Notes: a model not told the origin generated them from the letters alone. A stretch of 64,000 nucleotides of DNA from Desulfosporosinus acididurans (GCF_001029285.1 NZ_LDZY01000008.1:124001-188000); one strand, 5' to 3'; shown: positions 1-9,835, counted from the first letter of the stretch. A program made the numbers and translations.

Positions 1-6
1 AGTTTA

Positions 7-140
7 TCCAATCGTCAGACTCCTACTTGTAGAAGTGGGAGTGGTTCCGTTATGGGCTAGGGCTTTCGGCGAAAGCGTCCACAGGACACTTTCGTCAGCA
101 AGCCCCGTGGTTCAGCTTTAGCTGAACGAGTTCACTTGGA
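7..140 (+). repeat. Dispersed palindromic repeat, copy 1 (complete)
   Basis: Non-coding element with a 5' hairpin (CCTACTTGTAGAAGTGGGAG near position 22), a GC-rich central hairpin and a 3' palindrome TTCAGCTTTAGCTGAA followed by CGAGTTCACT. The same order recurs around 37762-37879 and, inverted, at 41975-42157; partial copies lie elsewhere in the window. It sits downstream of sufB. It has no ORF and resembles a MITE or IS200/IS605-derived palindromic element (inference). Confidence 0.7.
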
Positions 141-275
141 CGCTTAAGGCATAAAGATCGTTAAAACATAAAAGCAAGGTTTAAGAACTTAGTGCTCAAA
201 CCTTGCTTTTTTATCCGTTTATCCAGCCCTGCATACCGCTTGATGCGCACCAGCGGAAGGATGGAAAAGGGTTTG

Positions 276-1196
276 CTATTTCAGAAAACCATTGAGGATA
301 GTATCTTCGGCCTCGGATTCGGAGAATCCCATGGACATTAACTTGATTAATTGTTCTGATTCGATACGGCCAATAGCTGCTTCGTGAATCAGCTGAGCTT
401 CACTGTGGCGGGCAGATATTTTTGGCGTGGAGAGAACTTGAGCATTATGCATAATAATGGCGTCGCATTGAATGTGCCCTCGGCCTTTATTACGTCCAAC
501 CAGGTCAAAAAAGAACTCTTGTTTAGAGTTATCTTGGGCAACAGAACGGGAAATGATTTGGGCTGAAGAATCTGCTCCGATTAATTCAACAGTTATGTTT
601 GATTCCGCATCCTGATCTTTGTATGTCAGGAGACGTTCAGTAACCACAAGTTTAGCCTTATCCATAAGTCTAATCTCAGTGTCTCTTTTGGTATGGTCAA
701 TTCCTTTGATCTGAATCATTTCAAGTTCGACGACGGCACCTTCTTCGGCCTCAATAATGGTTTTGGGATTAAGAACTCGTTCACCTGTTCCTTCCCCTTG
801 GCCGTAGTGTTTTTCAACATATTTAAGTTTTGCGCCCCGGCGAACATAAAAGTTATGGATCCCGTCGTGCTGTGATTTATGACATCCGGAATTATGAATC
901 CCACAGCCGGCAACGACTAAGACGTCGGAATATTCTCCGATTTCAAAGGTATTATAGACAACGTCATTGATGGCTTCCTCTGTTACGATTACGGGAATGT
1001 GAACACTTTCTCCTTTAGTATAAGGCTTGACAATCACATCTATGCCCGATTTATCAGCCTTTGTGACAATATCGATATTGTCAGTCGTATTTCGTTGAAC
1101 CCCGACTCCATTCTTGCGGATATTAAAAGCTCCTTGAGGTATTTCATGAAGGTCTGCAACCTTTTCCAGCATAGTCTTATCCAGCGCATTGAGCAT
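276..1196 (-). CDS. sufB: SufB/SufD-family Fe-S cluster assembly scaffold protein
   Basis: Cytoplasmic SufB/SufD-like protein of about 306 residues that would form the Fe-S assembly scaffold with the adjacent SufC ATPase. The beta-helix core is recognisable, for example GCGIHNSGCHKSQHDGIHNF and the C-terminal SARHSEAQLIHEAAIGRI segment, which holds the histidine and acidic residues typical of the family. Canonical SufB is about 465 residues, so this is the short form found with a lone SufC in many anaerobes (family knowledge). The start is placed at 1196, where AAAGGAG precedes ATG by 8 bases; it then overlaps the end of sufC by 20 bases, which suggests translational coupling. A longer reading frame to 1244 lacks such a site. 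No SufS or SufU lies nearby. Confidence 0.88.
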   Translation of the reverse strand: MLNALDKTMLEKVADLHEIPQGAFNIRKNGVGVQRNTTDNIDIVTKADKSGIDVIVKPYTKGESVHIPVIVTEEAINDVVYNTFEIGEYSDVLVVAGCGIHNSGCHKSQHDGIHNFYVRRGAKLKYVEKHYGQGEGTGERVLNPKTIIEAEEGAVVELEMIQIKGIDHTKRDTEIRLMDKAKLVVTERLLTYKDQDAESNITVELIGADSSAQIISRSVAQDNSKQEFFFDLVGRNKGRGHIQCDAIIMHNAQVLSTPKISARHSEAQLIHEAAIGRIESEQLIKLMSMGFSESEAEDTILNGFLK

Positions 1197-1929
1197 TTTG
1201 ATTAACTCCTTTCGCGCAGTTTGAACCGCAAAGACAAGCATCATTATTAAGAATTCTGGCCAAAATTGTGTCTCGTTCTGATTGGTCGCTAATCATTCCA
1301 TTTGACATCAAAATAATTTCATCAGCCAACTCCATGATACGTTCTTGATGAGAAATAATGACAATGGTAGTATCGTATTTTAAATGGATGTTTTTGAAAG
1401 TTTCTGCTAATTTTTGAAAACTCCATAAATCGATGCCGGCTTCCGGTTCATCAAACACTGCCAGCTTGAGATTTCGAGCAAGTACAGTAGCTATTTCGAT
1501 TCGCTTCATTTCACCGCCGGAAAGGCTGCTGTCCACATCTCGGTTGAGATAATCTTGTGCACATAACCCCACATCATAGAGCAGATCACAGATGTTCACT
1601 GTTTCAGGGTTATGAGATGCGGCCATTTTGAGGAGTTCTTTTACTTTTATTCCTTTAAAGCGAGGCGGATTTTGAAAGGCATATCCTATTCCCAAACGGG
1701 CTCTTTCCGTAATACTTAAGTTTGTAATATCTTGTCCATCGAGTAGAATTTTTCCTGCCGTGGGATTATAAACTCCCATGATTAGTTTAGCTAGAGATGA
1801 TTTCCCCCCACCATTGGGTCCTGTAATAACATATATCTTTTTTTCTAAAAACTTCAAATTAATCTCTTTGAGGATTTCGACCCCTTTTTCCTCATTGAGG
1901 CCCAGAGAAACATTCTGGATTTCAAGCAT
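1177..1929 (-). CDS. sufC: SufC-type Fe-S assembly ATPase
   Basis: ABC-type ATPase that energises the SufB-like scaffold; soluble, with no membrane partner. Visible motifs are Walker A GPNGGGKSS, signature LSGGEMKRIEIA, and Walker B LAVFDEPEAGID, whose EAGID ending is typical of SufC. The length of 250 residues is normal. The C-terminus carries an unusual cysteine-rich tail (CLCGSNC and a further Cys near the end) not needed for ATPase function; it might bind metal (inference). Start chosen at 1929, with GGAGG 7 bases upstream, instead of the longer frame to 1950. It is the first gene of a two-gene operon with sufB. Confidence 0.92.
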   Translation of the reverse strand: MLEIQNVSLGLNEEKGVEILKEINLKFLEKKIYVITGPNGGGKSSLAKLIMGVYNPTAGKILLDGQDITNLSITERARLGIGYAFQNPPRFKGIKVKELLKMAASHNPETVNICDLLYDVGLCAQDYLNRDVDSSLSGGEMKRIEIATVLARNLKLAVFDEPEAGIDLWSFQKLAETFKNIHLKYDTTIVIISHQERIMELADEIILMSNGMISDQSERDTILARILNNDACLCGSNCAKGVNQNAQCAG

Positions 1930-2083
1930 TGCTATTCCTCCTTCGTTCATCTAGATTCAACAATAACATAATCCGACATTATATTGTAGGGGTAACCTAA
2001 TTATTTTCAAAATAAACTATGTTCTTATTGTACAAGCCCCTGAATAAGTTTATGTAACTTGGGAATAAGAGGGGGAGAATTTT

Positions 2084-3616
2084 TTGGAAAGTATCTCTCG
2101 GTTTAAAATAAAGGACAACCTGATACCAATTTCTTATGGTTACTTTTTGGCCAAGAGTGATCCATTATTCTGGCGAAAGCTCTTAAAGAGGAAACCGGAA
2201 GATGCGGAGGCTATGTATCATGTAGCCCTGGAAATTGAGGGAAATGCTAAAAAAAGTCTTGGAAAATTCCTAAGGACTAGAAATGAAGGTTGTTTAGCAG
2301 CTTACCGAAAGGGGATAAAAGAGGCTTCGGATTTAATGCAGAGATCCTTGGGGAAGGGATATTATAAGGCCCGGACAGAGATTTTAAGAATACAGGAAGA
2401 AATCCATTCGACAGATAAAAGACTATCGTCAGTGAAGAAAAAAATAATGCCAAACAATAGAACCCTAATTTATGTTTTTTTGGCTGTGATCATTGTCCTC
2501 TTAATTTTAATAGCTATTTTAATTTGCCATCGGTCTTCGACAATGTATTTGGAGAACCATCGCTATACTTATATGTTACCCTATGAAGTTGTCGATAAAA
2601 AGCCGACGGGTATTCCAAAAACAGACTTAATTCCAATAACTATACAGGTTAAAGGAACAATAACAAAACAGCTCCTCGTAAATCAACTGATGGAAACTTT
2701 AAAACAAGATTACGAAAAAAATCCCACTGCCGGCAAATTAGTAGTCGCTAAAGATGAAGATCAGCGGGATGTGGGAATGGCTTATTGGGGGAGTGAGGAT
2801 AAAGAAATTGAAGTTTACATATATCCTTTTGACAGTATTTCCTCTGCGGGGGAGGAAAACTGTCAATTGTGGCAGGCAACTACGGTTATTAGAAGTGCCT
2901 TATATCAATTTGTTAAGCACAACGGATATATGCCCAAGGATTTAACGATGTTGACTAAGGCTTTTCCCCGAAATTATTTATCAGAACTTCCCTTAAACCC
3001 TTATAACATGGAGAATGACGTCACAACCTCTCCGTCAGGAGATGCGGGGTGGCTTTTTTCACCTTCAGGGGTCTCACCTGAAACGGATTTAATTCTCGCA
3101 GTAAGACAAGCACTAAAGCCGGCTATTCCCCAGGGTATCGATTTTTCCTTTGCGCCGATACAGATCAACATTAATAAGCTAAACCATGAACTCATGGTTA
3201 TGGCAGGAGATAGGACAATACGAAGCTACACTGTAGCTCTAGGAAAAAATAACCTAACGCCAGAAGGAAACATGTGGATTTCTAAAAGAATAGCCAACCC
3301 GGACAAAGGGGTTCCTAAGGCGGACAATGTTTATGGAACAAGGGCTATGGAATTGTCAAATCCTGGCTTTGCTATTCATGGCACAAATTCACCCGAAAGT
3401 ATTGGTAAGGATGTATCCTTAGGCTGTATTCGCTTAAACAATCTTCAAATGGAAGACCTTTATACCTTAACTCCATTGTATACTTATGTCAATATTTTCA
3501 AGAACCCAAATCTGCCCAATACTCAGATCAATCCTCCGGCCCTTTGTTTGGGACCTAATGGACAGCCAGACTATTCAAAAGAAGAGAGTCTAACATTTTA
3601 TCACTGGGGCGGGTAA
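2084..3616 (+). CDS. Membrane-anchored L,D-transpeptidase (YkuD domain)
   Basis: Predicted cell-wall enzyme making or remodelling 3-3 peptidoglycan cross-links. The 510-residue protein starts with a TTG codon after a GGGGGAG site. It has a cytoplasmic region of about 125 residues, one transmembrane helix (about 126-148, rich in I, L and V), an extracytoplasmic middle region of no recognised fold, and a C-terminal YkuD domain from about 360. The catalytic signature is complete: HGTNSPESIG followed by SLGCIRL, with the nucleophile Cys about residue 448. Single-gene unit, divergent from sufCB and convergent with htrA. The large cytoplasmic N-terminus is unusual for the family. Confidence 0.88.
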   Translation: MESISRFKIKDNLIPISYGYFLAKSDPLFWRKLLKRKPEDAEAMYHVALEIEGNAKKSLGKFLRTRNEGCLAAYRKGIKEASDLMQRSLGKGYYKARTEILRIQEEIHSTDKRLSSVKKKIMPNNRTLIYVFLAVIIVLLILIAILICHRSSTMYLENHRYTYMLPYEVVDKKPTGIPKTDLIPITIQVKGTITKQLLVNQLMETLKQDYEKNPTAGKLVVAKDEDQRDVGMAYWGSEDKEIEVYIYPFDSISSAGEENCQLWQATTVIRSALYQFVKHNGYMPKDLTMLTKAFPRNYLSELPLNPYNMENDVTTSPSGDAGWLFSPSGVSPETDLILAVRQALKPAIPQGIDFSFAPIQININKLNHELMVMAGDRTIRSYTVALGKNNLTPEGNMWISKRIANPDKGVPKADNVYGTRAMELSNPGFAIHGTNSPESIGKDVSLGCIRLNNLQMEDLYTLTPLYTYVNIFKNPNLPNTQINPPALCLGPNGQPDYSKEESLTFYHWGG

Positions 3617-3634
3617 GTTTTAGGCAAAAAGTCA

Positions 3635-3681
3635 AGGAGCCGTTGTTTCTCGAATAAAAAGTTCGTGAAACACGGCTTCTT
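3635..3681. terminator. Hairpin between convergent genes
   Basis: Inverted repeat AAGGAGCCGT/ACGGCTTCTT with inner GTTTC/GAAAC pairing, placed between the convergent L,D-transpeptidase and htrA genes. There is no long T-run, so terminator function is probable but not certain. Confidence 0.5.
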
Positions 3682-3715
3682 GCCAGGTTTTATCGCGGAG
3701 TAAACTCATTGATCT

Positions 3716-3749
3716 ATCCCGATGTTCAGCTTAAGCTGAACGAGTCCAT
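3716..3749 (+). repeat. Dispersed palindromic repeat, copy 2 (3' module only)
   Basis: Contains CCCGATGTTCAGC, a TTAAGCTGAA variant of the palindrome, and CGAGTCCA. It corresponds to the 3' module of the repeat family and abuts the stop codon of htrA. Confidence 0.6.
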
Positions 3750-5026
3750 TATTGATTTGAAGAAATTTCACCAAGAGTTGCCTGAACAGTTTTTGTTTTT
3801 CCATCGCGGACGAAAGTTATTGATATTTTGCTTCCGACGGAGTATTGATAGAGATCGTGAACAAGGTCAGAAGAGCTTTGAACTTGAGCATTGTTGATTT
3901 TTGTAATGACATCACCTTTAACGATGCCAGCTTTATCAGCAGGGCCATCGGGGGTTACACTGGCAATATAGGCTCCAAGAGGGAGATTGTTGTCTTGGGC
4001 GTAAGAAAGATATTGGTCGTTTGTTGTTACTAGAAGAGCGGGATGTGTCGCTACACCAGTTTTAATTAATTGCTCTATTGTCGGCAGAGCATCTGAAATA
4101 GGGATTGAGAAGCCCATTCCCTCAAAGCCGGATTCCGCGTATTTGGCGGAATTAATGCCTATAACGTTTCCTTGGTAATCGACAAGCGGTCCGCCGCTGT
4201 TACCGGGATTAATTGCTGCATCCGTTTGAATAAGATTGAAGCTTGATTCTCCTTGAATGTCGAGAGTACGATCAGTTGCTGAGACAACACCTGCAGTCAC
4301 AGAACGGGCAAATTCAGCACCACCGGGATTGCCGATGGCAACTACGGGTTCTCCGACTTGAAGTTTGCTTGAATCCCCGAGCTTAACTGCAGTTAAGTTC
4401 TTAGTGTCGGGGATTTGTAAAACAGCCAGGTCTGTGCGCGGGTCAGCGCCGATAACTTTTGCCACAAGATTGCGGCCATCGCTTAAGCTGACTGTGATTT
4501 TCTGTGCGCCATCAATAACGTGATTATTTGTGACGATATATCCTTTTTGAGCATCGATAATGAATCCCGAACCGCTGCCGGTTTCTTGGAGATTTGAACT
4601 GCTGCCGAAGACACTTTGACTGGATTGGAAATTTGAAACTCCGACTACAGCTGGACCTACCTCTTTGGCGATTTCAGTAACGGGAAAATTAGTTTGACTG
4701 GAAGGAGAAGCAGCGGTAGTAGAAACCTGAGCTATAGAGCTGGTTGTTTTGGCGGCAGCAGTAGTTGATAGAGCATTCGCAGGGTAAATTGCCGGAACGA
4801 CTGCTACGGCTGAAAGAGCACCAATGACGGCACTCATAACACAAAGTCCTGCTGTGGCAGCAAATCGTCTAGTTGGTTTTTTCTTGATTGGAGGCGGGGC
4901 AAATTGTGAATTGAAATCTTGAGATGAGTTTATATTTTGATTGAGGATAGTGCTTTCGTTAGACTGTTTTTCAAGTTGTGCCTGTTCGGCTCCATCTGTT
5001 TTGGTTAAGCGAATTTCTTCGTCCAT
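3749..5026 (-). CDS. htrA: HtrA/DegP-family membrane-anchored serine protease
   Basis: Envelope protein-quality-control protease, 425 residues. It has a polar cytoplasmic N-terminus (about 1-50), one transmembrane helix (about 53-80), a serine/threonine/alanine-rich linker, a trypsin-like domain and one C-terminal PDZ domain (about 320-420). The catalytic triad is visible: His in TNNHVIDGA, Asp in DPRTDLAVL, Ser in NPGNSGGPL. The start is supported by AGGAGG upstream. It is transcribed alone; the 457-base upstream region may hold stress-responsive control, but no operator was recognised. Confidence 0.94.
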   Translation of the reverse strand: MDEEIRLTKTDGAEQAQLEKQSNESTILNQNINSSQDFNSQFAPPPIKKKPTRRFAATAGLCVMSAVIGALSAVAVVPAIYPANALSTTAAAKTTSSIAQVSTTAASPSSQTNFPVTEIAKEVGPAVVGVSNFQSSQSVFGSSSNLQETGSGSGFIIDAQKGYIVTNNHVIDGAQKITVSLSDGRNLVAKVIGADPRTDLAVLQIPDTKNLTAVKLGDSSKLQVGEPVVAIGNPGGAEFARSVTAGVVSATDRTLDIQGESSFNLIQTDAAINPGNSGGPLVDYQGNVIGINSAKYAESGFEGMGFSIPISDALPTIEQLIKTGVATHPALLVTTNDQYLSYAQDNNLPLGAYIASVTPDGPADKAGIVKGDVITKINNAQVQSSSDLVHDLYQYSVGSKISITFVRDGKTKTVQATLGEISSNQ

Positions 5027-5241
5027 AGTTGAATTCCTCCTATTATTATTAAATTTATATCGACTGAGAGCGTCCTAGGGTGATAGTCCTCTAATTTGTT
5101 GAAATTAAATTAAACAATGACTCATCTGAGTACTTCTCAAGGATAACTCAAAGTTGTGTAGCAAAAAGGGATAAAATGTGAAGTTTTTTTGGAGTTTAAG
5201 TTGAGAATGTGTGAAGAGGCGTCTTAACATGACGTAAAATC

Positions 5242-5279
5242 AACAACAGGCTAAAACGAGATAGTTTTGGCCTGTTGTT
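5242..5279. other. Hairpin in the htrA-glgB divergent intergenic region
   Basis: In the gene-free stretch 5027-5483, AACAACAGGC pairs with GCCTGTTGTT, with inner AAAAC/GTTTT pairing and a small loop. It lies between divergent genes, so it is not an obvious gene terminator; it could end an antisense or small transcript or be a mobile-element relic. Nothing else could be recognised in this stretch. Confidence 0.4.
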
Positions 5280-5483
5280 TAATGTTGTGCTAATGATTAA
5301 AAGAATAAATTATTAGAAGTCAGCTCTCCCATAGACATCCGTTTTTAACAAGATTAGGCTTAAGTCGAGGACTCTTTTTTGACTCTTAAGACTATTCTTA
5401 CATTAAAAAGTGACTAATATTTTTCAACTTACGGAATACATCTTATTTAGATAATAGACAATGAGACTGATAGGTTGTGATCT

Positions 5484-7460
5484 ATGAGAGAGTTGGCTTT
5501 TCTAAATTTAGAGGAAATCTATTTATTTAACCGGGGAGAACTATATAAAGCCTATACAAAGTTTGGAGCCCATATTATTGAGGATAATGGGGTGCTGGGG
5601 ACCTACTTTGCAGTTTGGGTACCGGACGCTAAGGCAGTTTCTGTTGTTGGGGATTTTAATGATTGGCAGACAAAACAGGATTGGATGCTTGAAATTGGAG
5701 ATACCGGTGTATGGACACTTTTTATCCCCCAGAAACTTACGGGATTATATAAATTCGCAATTCGGACTAAGAATGACGAAGTGTTCCTGAAATCAGACCC
5801 TTTTGCCTTTTATTCTGAGCTTAGACCGTTAACTGCCTCTAAACTATACGCCCTGGAGGGATATCATTGGCGGGATCAACACTGGATATCGCGCCGGAAA
5901 GAGAGTCATCCGCAGAATAAACCTCTGCTTATCTATGAAGTCCATGCAGGTTCCTGGCGCAGAAAAAGGAATGGAGGTTTTTATCATTGGCGGGACTTTA
6001 CTGATGAACTGATACGGTACGTTCTGGAGATGGGCTATACCCACATTGAATTTATGCCGCTGATGGAGCATCCCTATGACGGTTCCTGGGGTTATCAAAT
6101 TACGGGATATTATTCCTGCTCGAGTCGCTTTGGAACACCTCATGACTTTATGCGTTTCGTTGATTGTTGTCATCAAGCGGGGATAGGAGTGATTTTGGAC
6201 TGGGTGCCCGGACATTTTTGCAAGGACGGTCATGGTTTGGGTAAATTCAATGGGTCCTCGGTTTATGAAAAAGATGAACATGGAAAATGGGGGACGTATA
6301 CCTTTAACTTCTCAAAACCTGAAGTCTGGAGTTTTCTTATTGCGAATGCAGTTTTTTGGTTTGATAAGTTTCATATTGACGGGCTCCGTATCGACGGGGT
6401 TAGCAGTATGCTTTATCTCGATTTTGAAAAACCGGATAAAGGCTGGGAACGCAACAGTCAGGGGGGACGAGAAAACCTGGAAGCAATCGCTTTTATGCAG
6501 AGGTTAAATGAGGTTGTGTTCCATAACTTTCCCGGGGTTCTCATGGCTGCCGAAGAGTCGACCGCTTGGCCCTTAGTGTCCTATCCGACCTATGTCAATG
6601 GCTTAGGCTATAACTTCAAATGGAATATGGGTTGGATGAACGATACCTTGCGTTATATGCAGCAGGAATTTGCCTGCCGTAAAGATTACCATAACTTGTT
6701 GAACTTTTCCTTAACCTACGCCTTTTCCGAGAATTTTGTTCTGCCCCTTTCTCATGACGAAGTAGTTCATGGAAAAAAGTCCCTTCTTAATAAAATGCCC
6801 GGTGATTATGGGCAGAAATTTGCCGGTTTAAGAAATTTAATAAGTTACCAAATGGGACATCCCGGCAAGAAGCTAATGTTTATGGGAGGTGAGTTGGCCC
6901 AGTTTATAGAGTGGCGTTATGACGCAGAGCTGGATTGGCTGCTTTTAGGTTATGAGATGCACAAAAAGTTTCAGGAGTATATTAAACACTTCAATAAACT
7001 TTATCAGCGTGAAAAGGCTTTCTGGGAAAATGACCAGGAATGGTCAGGCTTTGAATGGATCGATGCGGATAATAGGAACCAAAGTATTTTGATTTTTTGT
7101 CGCCGGGGGAAAGATCCCAAGAACTTTCTCATTATAATTATCAATTTTCAGCCTGTTGCCTATGGGAATTTTCGCCTAGGGGTTCCTCGCAGAGGAATTT
7201 ATCAAGAACTGTTTAATTCAGATCGGGAAATTTTCGGCGGGTCAAACTGTTTGAATAGTGCCCCTATGGTAACTGAGAGGATTCAATGGCATGGCAGGAC
7301 TTTCTCTTTAAGAATTAAAGTTCCTCCGTTAGCAACTATCATATTAAAACCTCAGTATAACTATAAATTAAGGCGGGGGGGCGTTGCATGTTTACCAACA
7401 AAGACAATTTCAAACTGGCGTATCTTACCAAAATCAGTGAAACAGAAGGCATTACCTTAG
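5484..7460 (+). CDS. glgB: 1,4-alpha-glucan branching enzyme
   Basis: Makes alpha-1,6 branches in glycogen. The protein has an N-terminal CBM48-like module (about 25-115; GTYFAVWVPDAKAVSVVGDF) and a GH13 (alpha/beta)8 domain. Catalytic residues are visible: nucleophile D304 in GLRIDGVSS, acid/base Glu in MAAEESTAWP (about 357), and Asp in LSHDEVVHGK. Length 658. The natural family end appears to be near LATIILK (about residue 620); the frame continues and overlaps the start of glgP by 73 bases after a run of seven G. The ribosome site (AGGTTGTGAT) is weak. First gene of the glycogen operon. Confidence 0.94.
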   Translation: MRELAFLNLEEIYLFNRGELYKAYTKFGAHIIEDNGVLGTYFAVWVPDAKAVSVVGDFNDWQTKQDWMLEIGDTGVWTLFIPQKLTGLYKFAIRTKNDEVFLKSDPFAFYSELRPLTASKLYALEGYHWRDQHWISRRKESHPQNKPLLIYEVHAGSWRRKRNGGFYHWRDFTDELIRYVLEMGYTHIEFMPLMEHPYDGSWGYQITGYYSCSSRFGTPHDFMRFVDCCHQAGIGVILDWVPGHFCKDGHGLGKFNGSSVYEKDEHGKWGTYTFNFSKPEVWSFLIANAVFWFDKFHIDGLRIDGVSSMLYLDFEKPDKGWERNSQGGRENLEAIAFMQRLNEVVFHNFPGVLMAAEESTAWPLVSYPTYVNGLGYNFKWNMGWMNDTLRYMQQEFACRKDYHNLLNFSLTYAFSENFVLPLSHDEVVHGKKSLLNKMPGDYGQKFAGLRNLISYQMGHPGKKLMFMGGELAQFIEWRYDAELDWLLLGYEMHKKFQEYIKHFNKLYQREKAFWENDQEWSGFEWIDADNRNQSILIFCRRGKDPKNFLIIIINFQPVAYGNFRLGVPRRGIYQELFNSDREIFGGSNCLNSAPMVTERIQWHGRTFSLRIKVPPLATIILKPQYNYKLRRGGVACLPTKTISNWRILPKSVKQKALP

Positions 7461-9835
7461 ATGAAAGTTCCTTATGGGACAAATACAAAACATTGGTTTT
7501 GATGTTAAAAGAAACAATAAGCTTTAACAGAGCGTTAACTAAGAATTCCACACTGTACACCAAACAAGTTTATTATTTTTCCATGGAGTTTCTAATCGGC
7601 AAACTTCTCCGTTATTATTTGGTCAATATGGGTGTCGAAGAATTAGTTAGAGAAGGTTTAGCTGAATTGCACATTGATCTTGATGATTTACTTGAGCAGG
7701 AAGCAGATCCCGGACTTGGAAACGGCGGTCTGGGAAGATTGGCCGCATGTTTTTTAGATTCTATGGCTTTTGGGGGAATAGCTGGCCATGGCAACGGTAT
7801 TCGCTATAGATATGGGTTGTTTGAGCAAAAAATCAGAAATGGTTTTCAAACAGAGGTGGCGGATAATTGGTTGAAAAATGATTATCCCTGGGAGATTCGC
7901 CGAGCTGAAAAGAGTATTGTCGTAAAATTTAAAGGTCATGTTCGCACAGAAGTTGTGAAGGGGAAATTAGTGTTTTACCACGAACAATATGAACCCGTTT
8001 TGGCGGTTCCCTATGATATCCCGGTCATAAGCTACGATAATCCATTGAATATCAATAATCTCAGACTATGGAGCGCTGAACCATTAAGCAATGAATTGGA
8101 TCTTGCTTCTTTTAACCGAGGGGATTTCGATCAGGCCGTCAGTTTACGATCTGGGGTTGAGGCGATTTCCTATATTCTTTATCCTGATGACAGCAGTCGT
8201 TCAGGAAAAGAATTAAGACTGAAACAGGAATATTTTTTTGTGGCGGCGGGATTAGGGTCGATTATGAAAAGCGTTAAAAAACGAAACCTATTCTTGGCTG
8301 AATTCCCTCGCTGGGTGTCTATTCACATTAATGACACTCATCCGGTGTTGTGTATCCCGGAATTAATGCGGATTCTGATCGATGAGGAAGGATTGGGATG
8401 GGATCAGGCTTGGAACATTACTGTAAATTCCATCTCCTTCACCAACCATACCATCATGCCGGAAGCCTTAGAAAAGTGGCCGGTAACGTTATTTAAAAAT
8501 ATTTTGCCAAGAATTTTTATGATTATCGAAGAAATCGATCGACGATTTAAGGAACGCAGCGCAAGAAGATTCTTCGATGATCGGAAGATCATCCAGAATA
8601 CCCAGATAATCAAGGATAATCATATTCAGATGGCTAACCTAGCGGTTATTGGCAGTTCTTCTGTCAACGGAGTCGCTTCGTTACACACCAAAATCCTCAA
8701 ACAACAGGTATTTAAAGACTATTATCGGATGTTTAGCTATAAGTTTAATAACAAGACCAATGGTGTCAATCATCGGAGGTTTCTCTTAACAGCCAATCCG
8801 GTCTTGTCAGACCTAATTACTGAGGCCATTGGCCCGACTTGGAAGAAGAACGCTGAGGAATTGGAAAACCTTCTGATTTATCAGGAGGATGCAGCTTTCT
8901 TGGAGAAGGCTGCCAAGGCAAAATATCATAATAAAATGCAGTTGCTTCAATATATTAAAAAAACCCAAGGAATTGAGCTCGATTGCTTCTCGATGTTTGA
9001 TGTCCAAGTTAAACGGATCCATGCCTATAAACGGCAGCTCCTTAACATTTTAAAAATAATGCATTTATTTAATCAGGTTCAGGAAGATCCAAATTCAGTG
9101 CTCGGTTCCCAAACCTTTATTTTTGGCGGTAAAGCAGCTCCGGGCTATCATTATGCTAAAACTATTATTAAACTCATAAATACCCTGGCTGAAAAAATCC
9201 ATAAGGAACCAAGGGTTAGAGACAAACTCGAGGTCGTTTTTATCGAAAATTTTAATGTTTCTTTAGGTGAACTAATATACCCGGCTGCCGATGTCAGTGA
9301 ACAGATTTCTACGGCAAGCAAAGAAGCTTCAGGAACAGGGAATATGAAATTTATGATGAATGGCGCAATTACGATCGGCACATTAGATGGTGCAAATATA
9401 GAGATAAAGGAAGCGGTAGGAGAAAACAATCTTTTTATTTTCGGCTTATCGGCAGACGAAGTATTACGCTATTCCAGTGAAGGCGGCTATAAGTCTTTAG
9501 ATCTTTATTATGATAATCAGGATCTAAGACGATGTGTTGATCAACTGGTCAACGGTTTTTTTGCAACAGCCGGCGAAGAATTTAAGGTTATCTTTGATTC
9601 TCTTTTGCTCTATAATGATGACTATTTTGTTTTGAGGGATTTTGCGGATTACCTTGAAGTATATAAGCAGCTTCAATCTGCCTACTCTGATCGAAAACGT
9701 TGGACGGGAATGTCCTTGGTAAATATTGCTAAATCAGGTGTTTTCTCAAGCGATCGCACAATCAGAGAGTACGCCGATCAGATCTGGAAAACCAGTTTTC
9801 GTCCAATTGACTTCAATTTACAGGATAAGCCTTGA
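7388..9835 (+). CDS. glgP: Glycogen/maltodextrin phosphorylase
   Basis: Phosphorolytic release of glucose-1-phosphate from alpha-1,4-glucan chain ends; GT35 family, PLP-dependent, cytoplasmic. The 815-residue length is standard. Family blocks are clear: YYFSMEFLIGKLL near the N-terminus, EQEADPGLGNGGLGRLAACF, HINDTHPVL, and the PLP lysine in EASGTGNMKFMMNGAITIG. Its ATG lies inside the 3' end of glgB (73-base overlap) with a GGCGGGGGGG tract upstream that may act as ribosome site. Pairs synthesis and breakdown genes in one operon. Confidence 0.95.
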   Translation: MFTNKDNFKLAYLTKISETEGITLDESSLWDKYKTLVLMLKETISFNRALTKNSTLYTKQVYYFSMEFLIGKLLRYYLVNMGVEELVREGLAELHIDLDDLLEQEADPGLGNGGLGRLAACFLDSMAFGGIAGHGNGIRYRYGLFEQKIRNGFQTEVADNWLKNDYPWEIRRAEKSIVVKFKGHVRTEVVKGKLVFYHEQYEPVLAVPYDIPVISYDNPLNINNLRLWSAEPLSNELDLASFNRGDFDQAVSLRSGVEAISYILYPDDSSRSGKELRLKQEYFFVAAGLGSIMKSVKKRNLFLAEFPRWVSIHINDTHPVLCIPELMRILIDEEGLGWDQAWNITVNSISFTNHTIMPEALEKWPVTLFKNILPRIFMIIEEIDRRFKERSARRFFDDRKIIQNTQIIKDNHIQMANLAVIGSSSVNGVASLHTKILKQQVFKDYYRMFSYKFNNKTNGVNHRRFLLTANPVLSDLITEAIGPTWKKNAEELENLLIYQEDAAFLEKAAKAKYHNKMQLLQYIKKTQGIELDCFSMFDVQVKRIHAYKRQLLNILKIMHLFNQVQEDPNSVLGSQTFIFGGKAAPGYHYAKTIIKLINTLAEKIHKEPRVRDKLEVVFIENFNVSLGELIYPAADVSEQISTASKEASGTGNMKFMMNGAITIGTLDGANIEIKEAVGENNLFIFGLSADEVLRYSSEGGYKSLDLYYDNQDLRRCVDQLVNGFFATAGEEFKVIFDSLLLYNDDYFVLRDFADYLEVYKQLQSAYSDRKRWTGMSLVNIAKSGVFSSDRTIREYADQIWKTSFRPIDFNLQDKP

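Noticed and set aside
5844-6281. 145-codon minus-strand frame inside glgB
   Set aside because: Lies antisense within the conserved GH13 catalytic region; no start signal and no family match.
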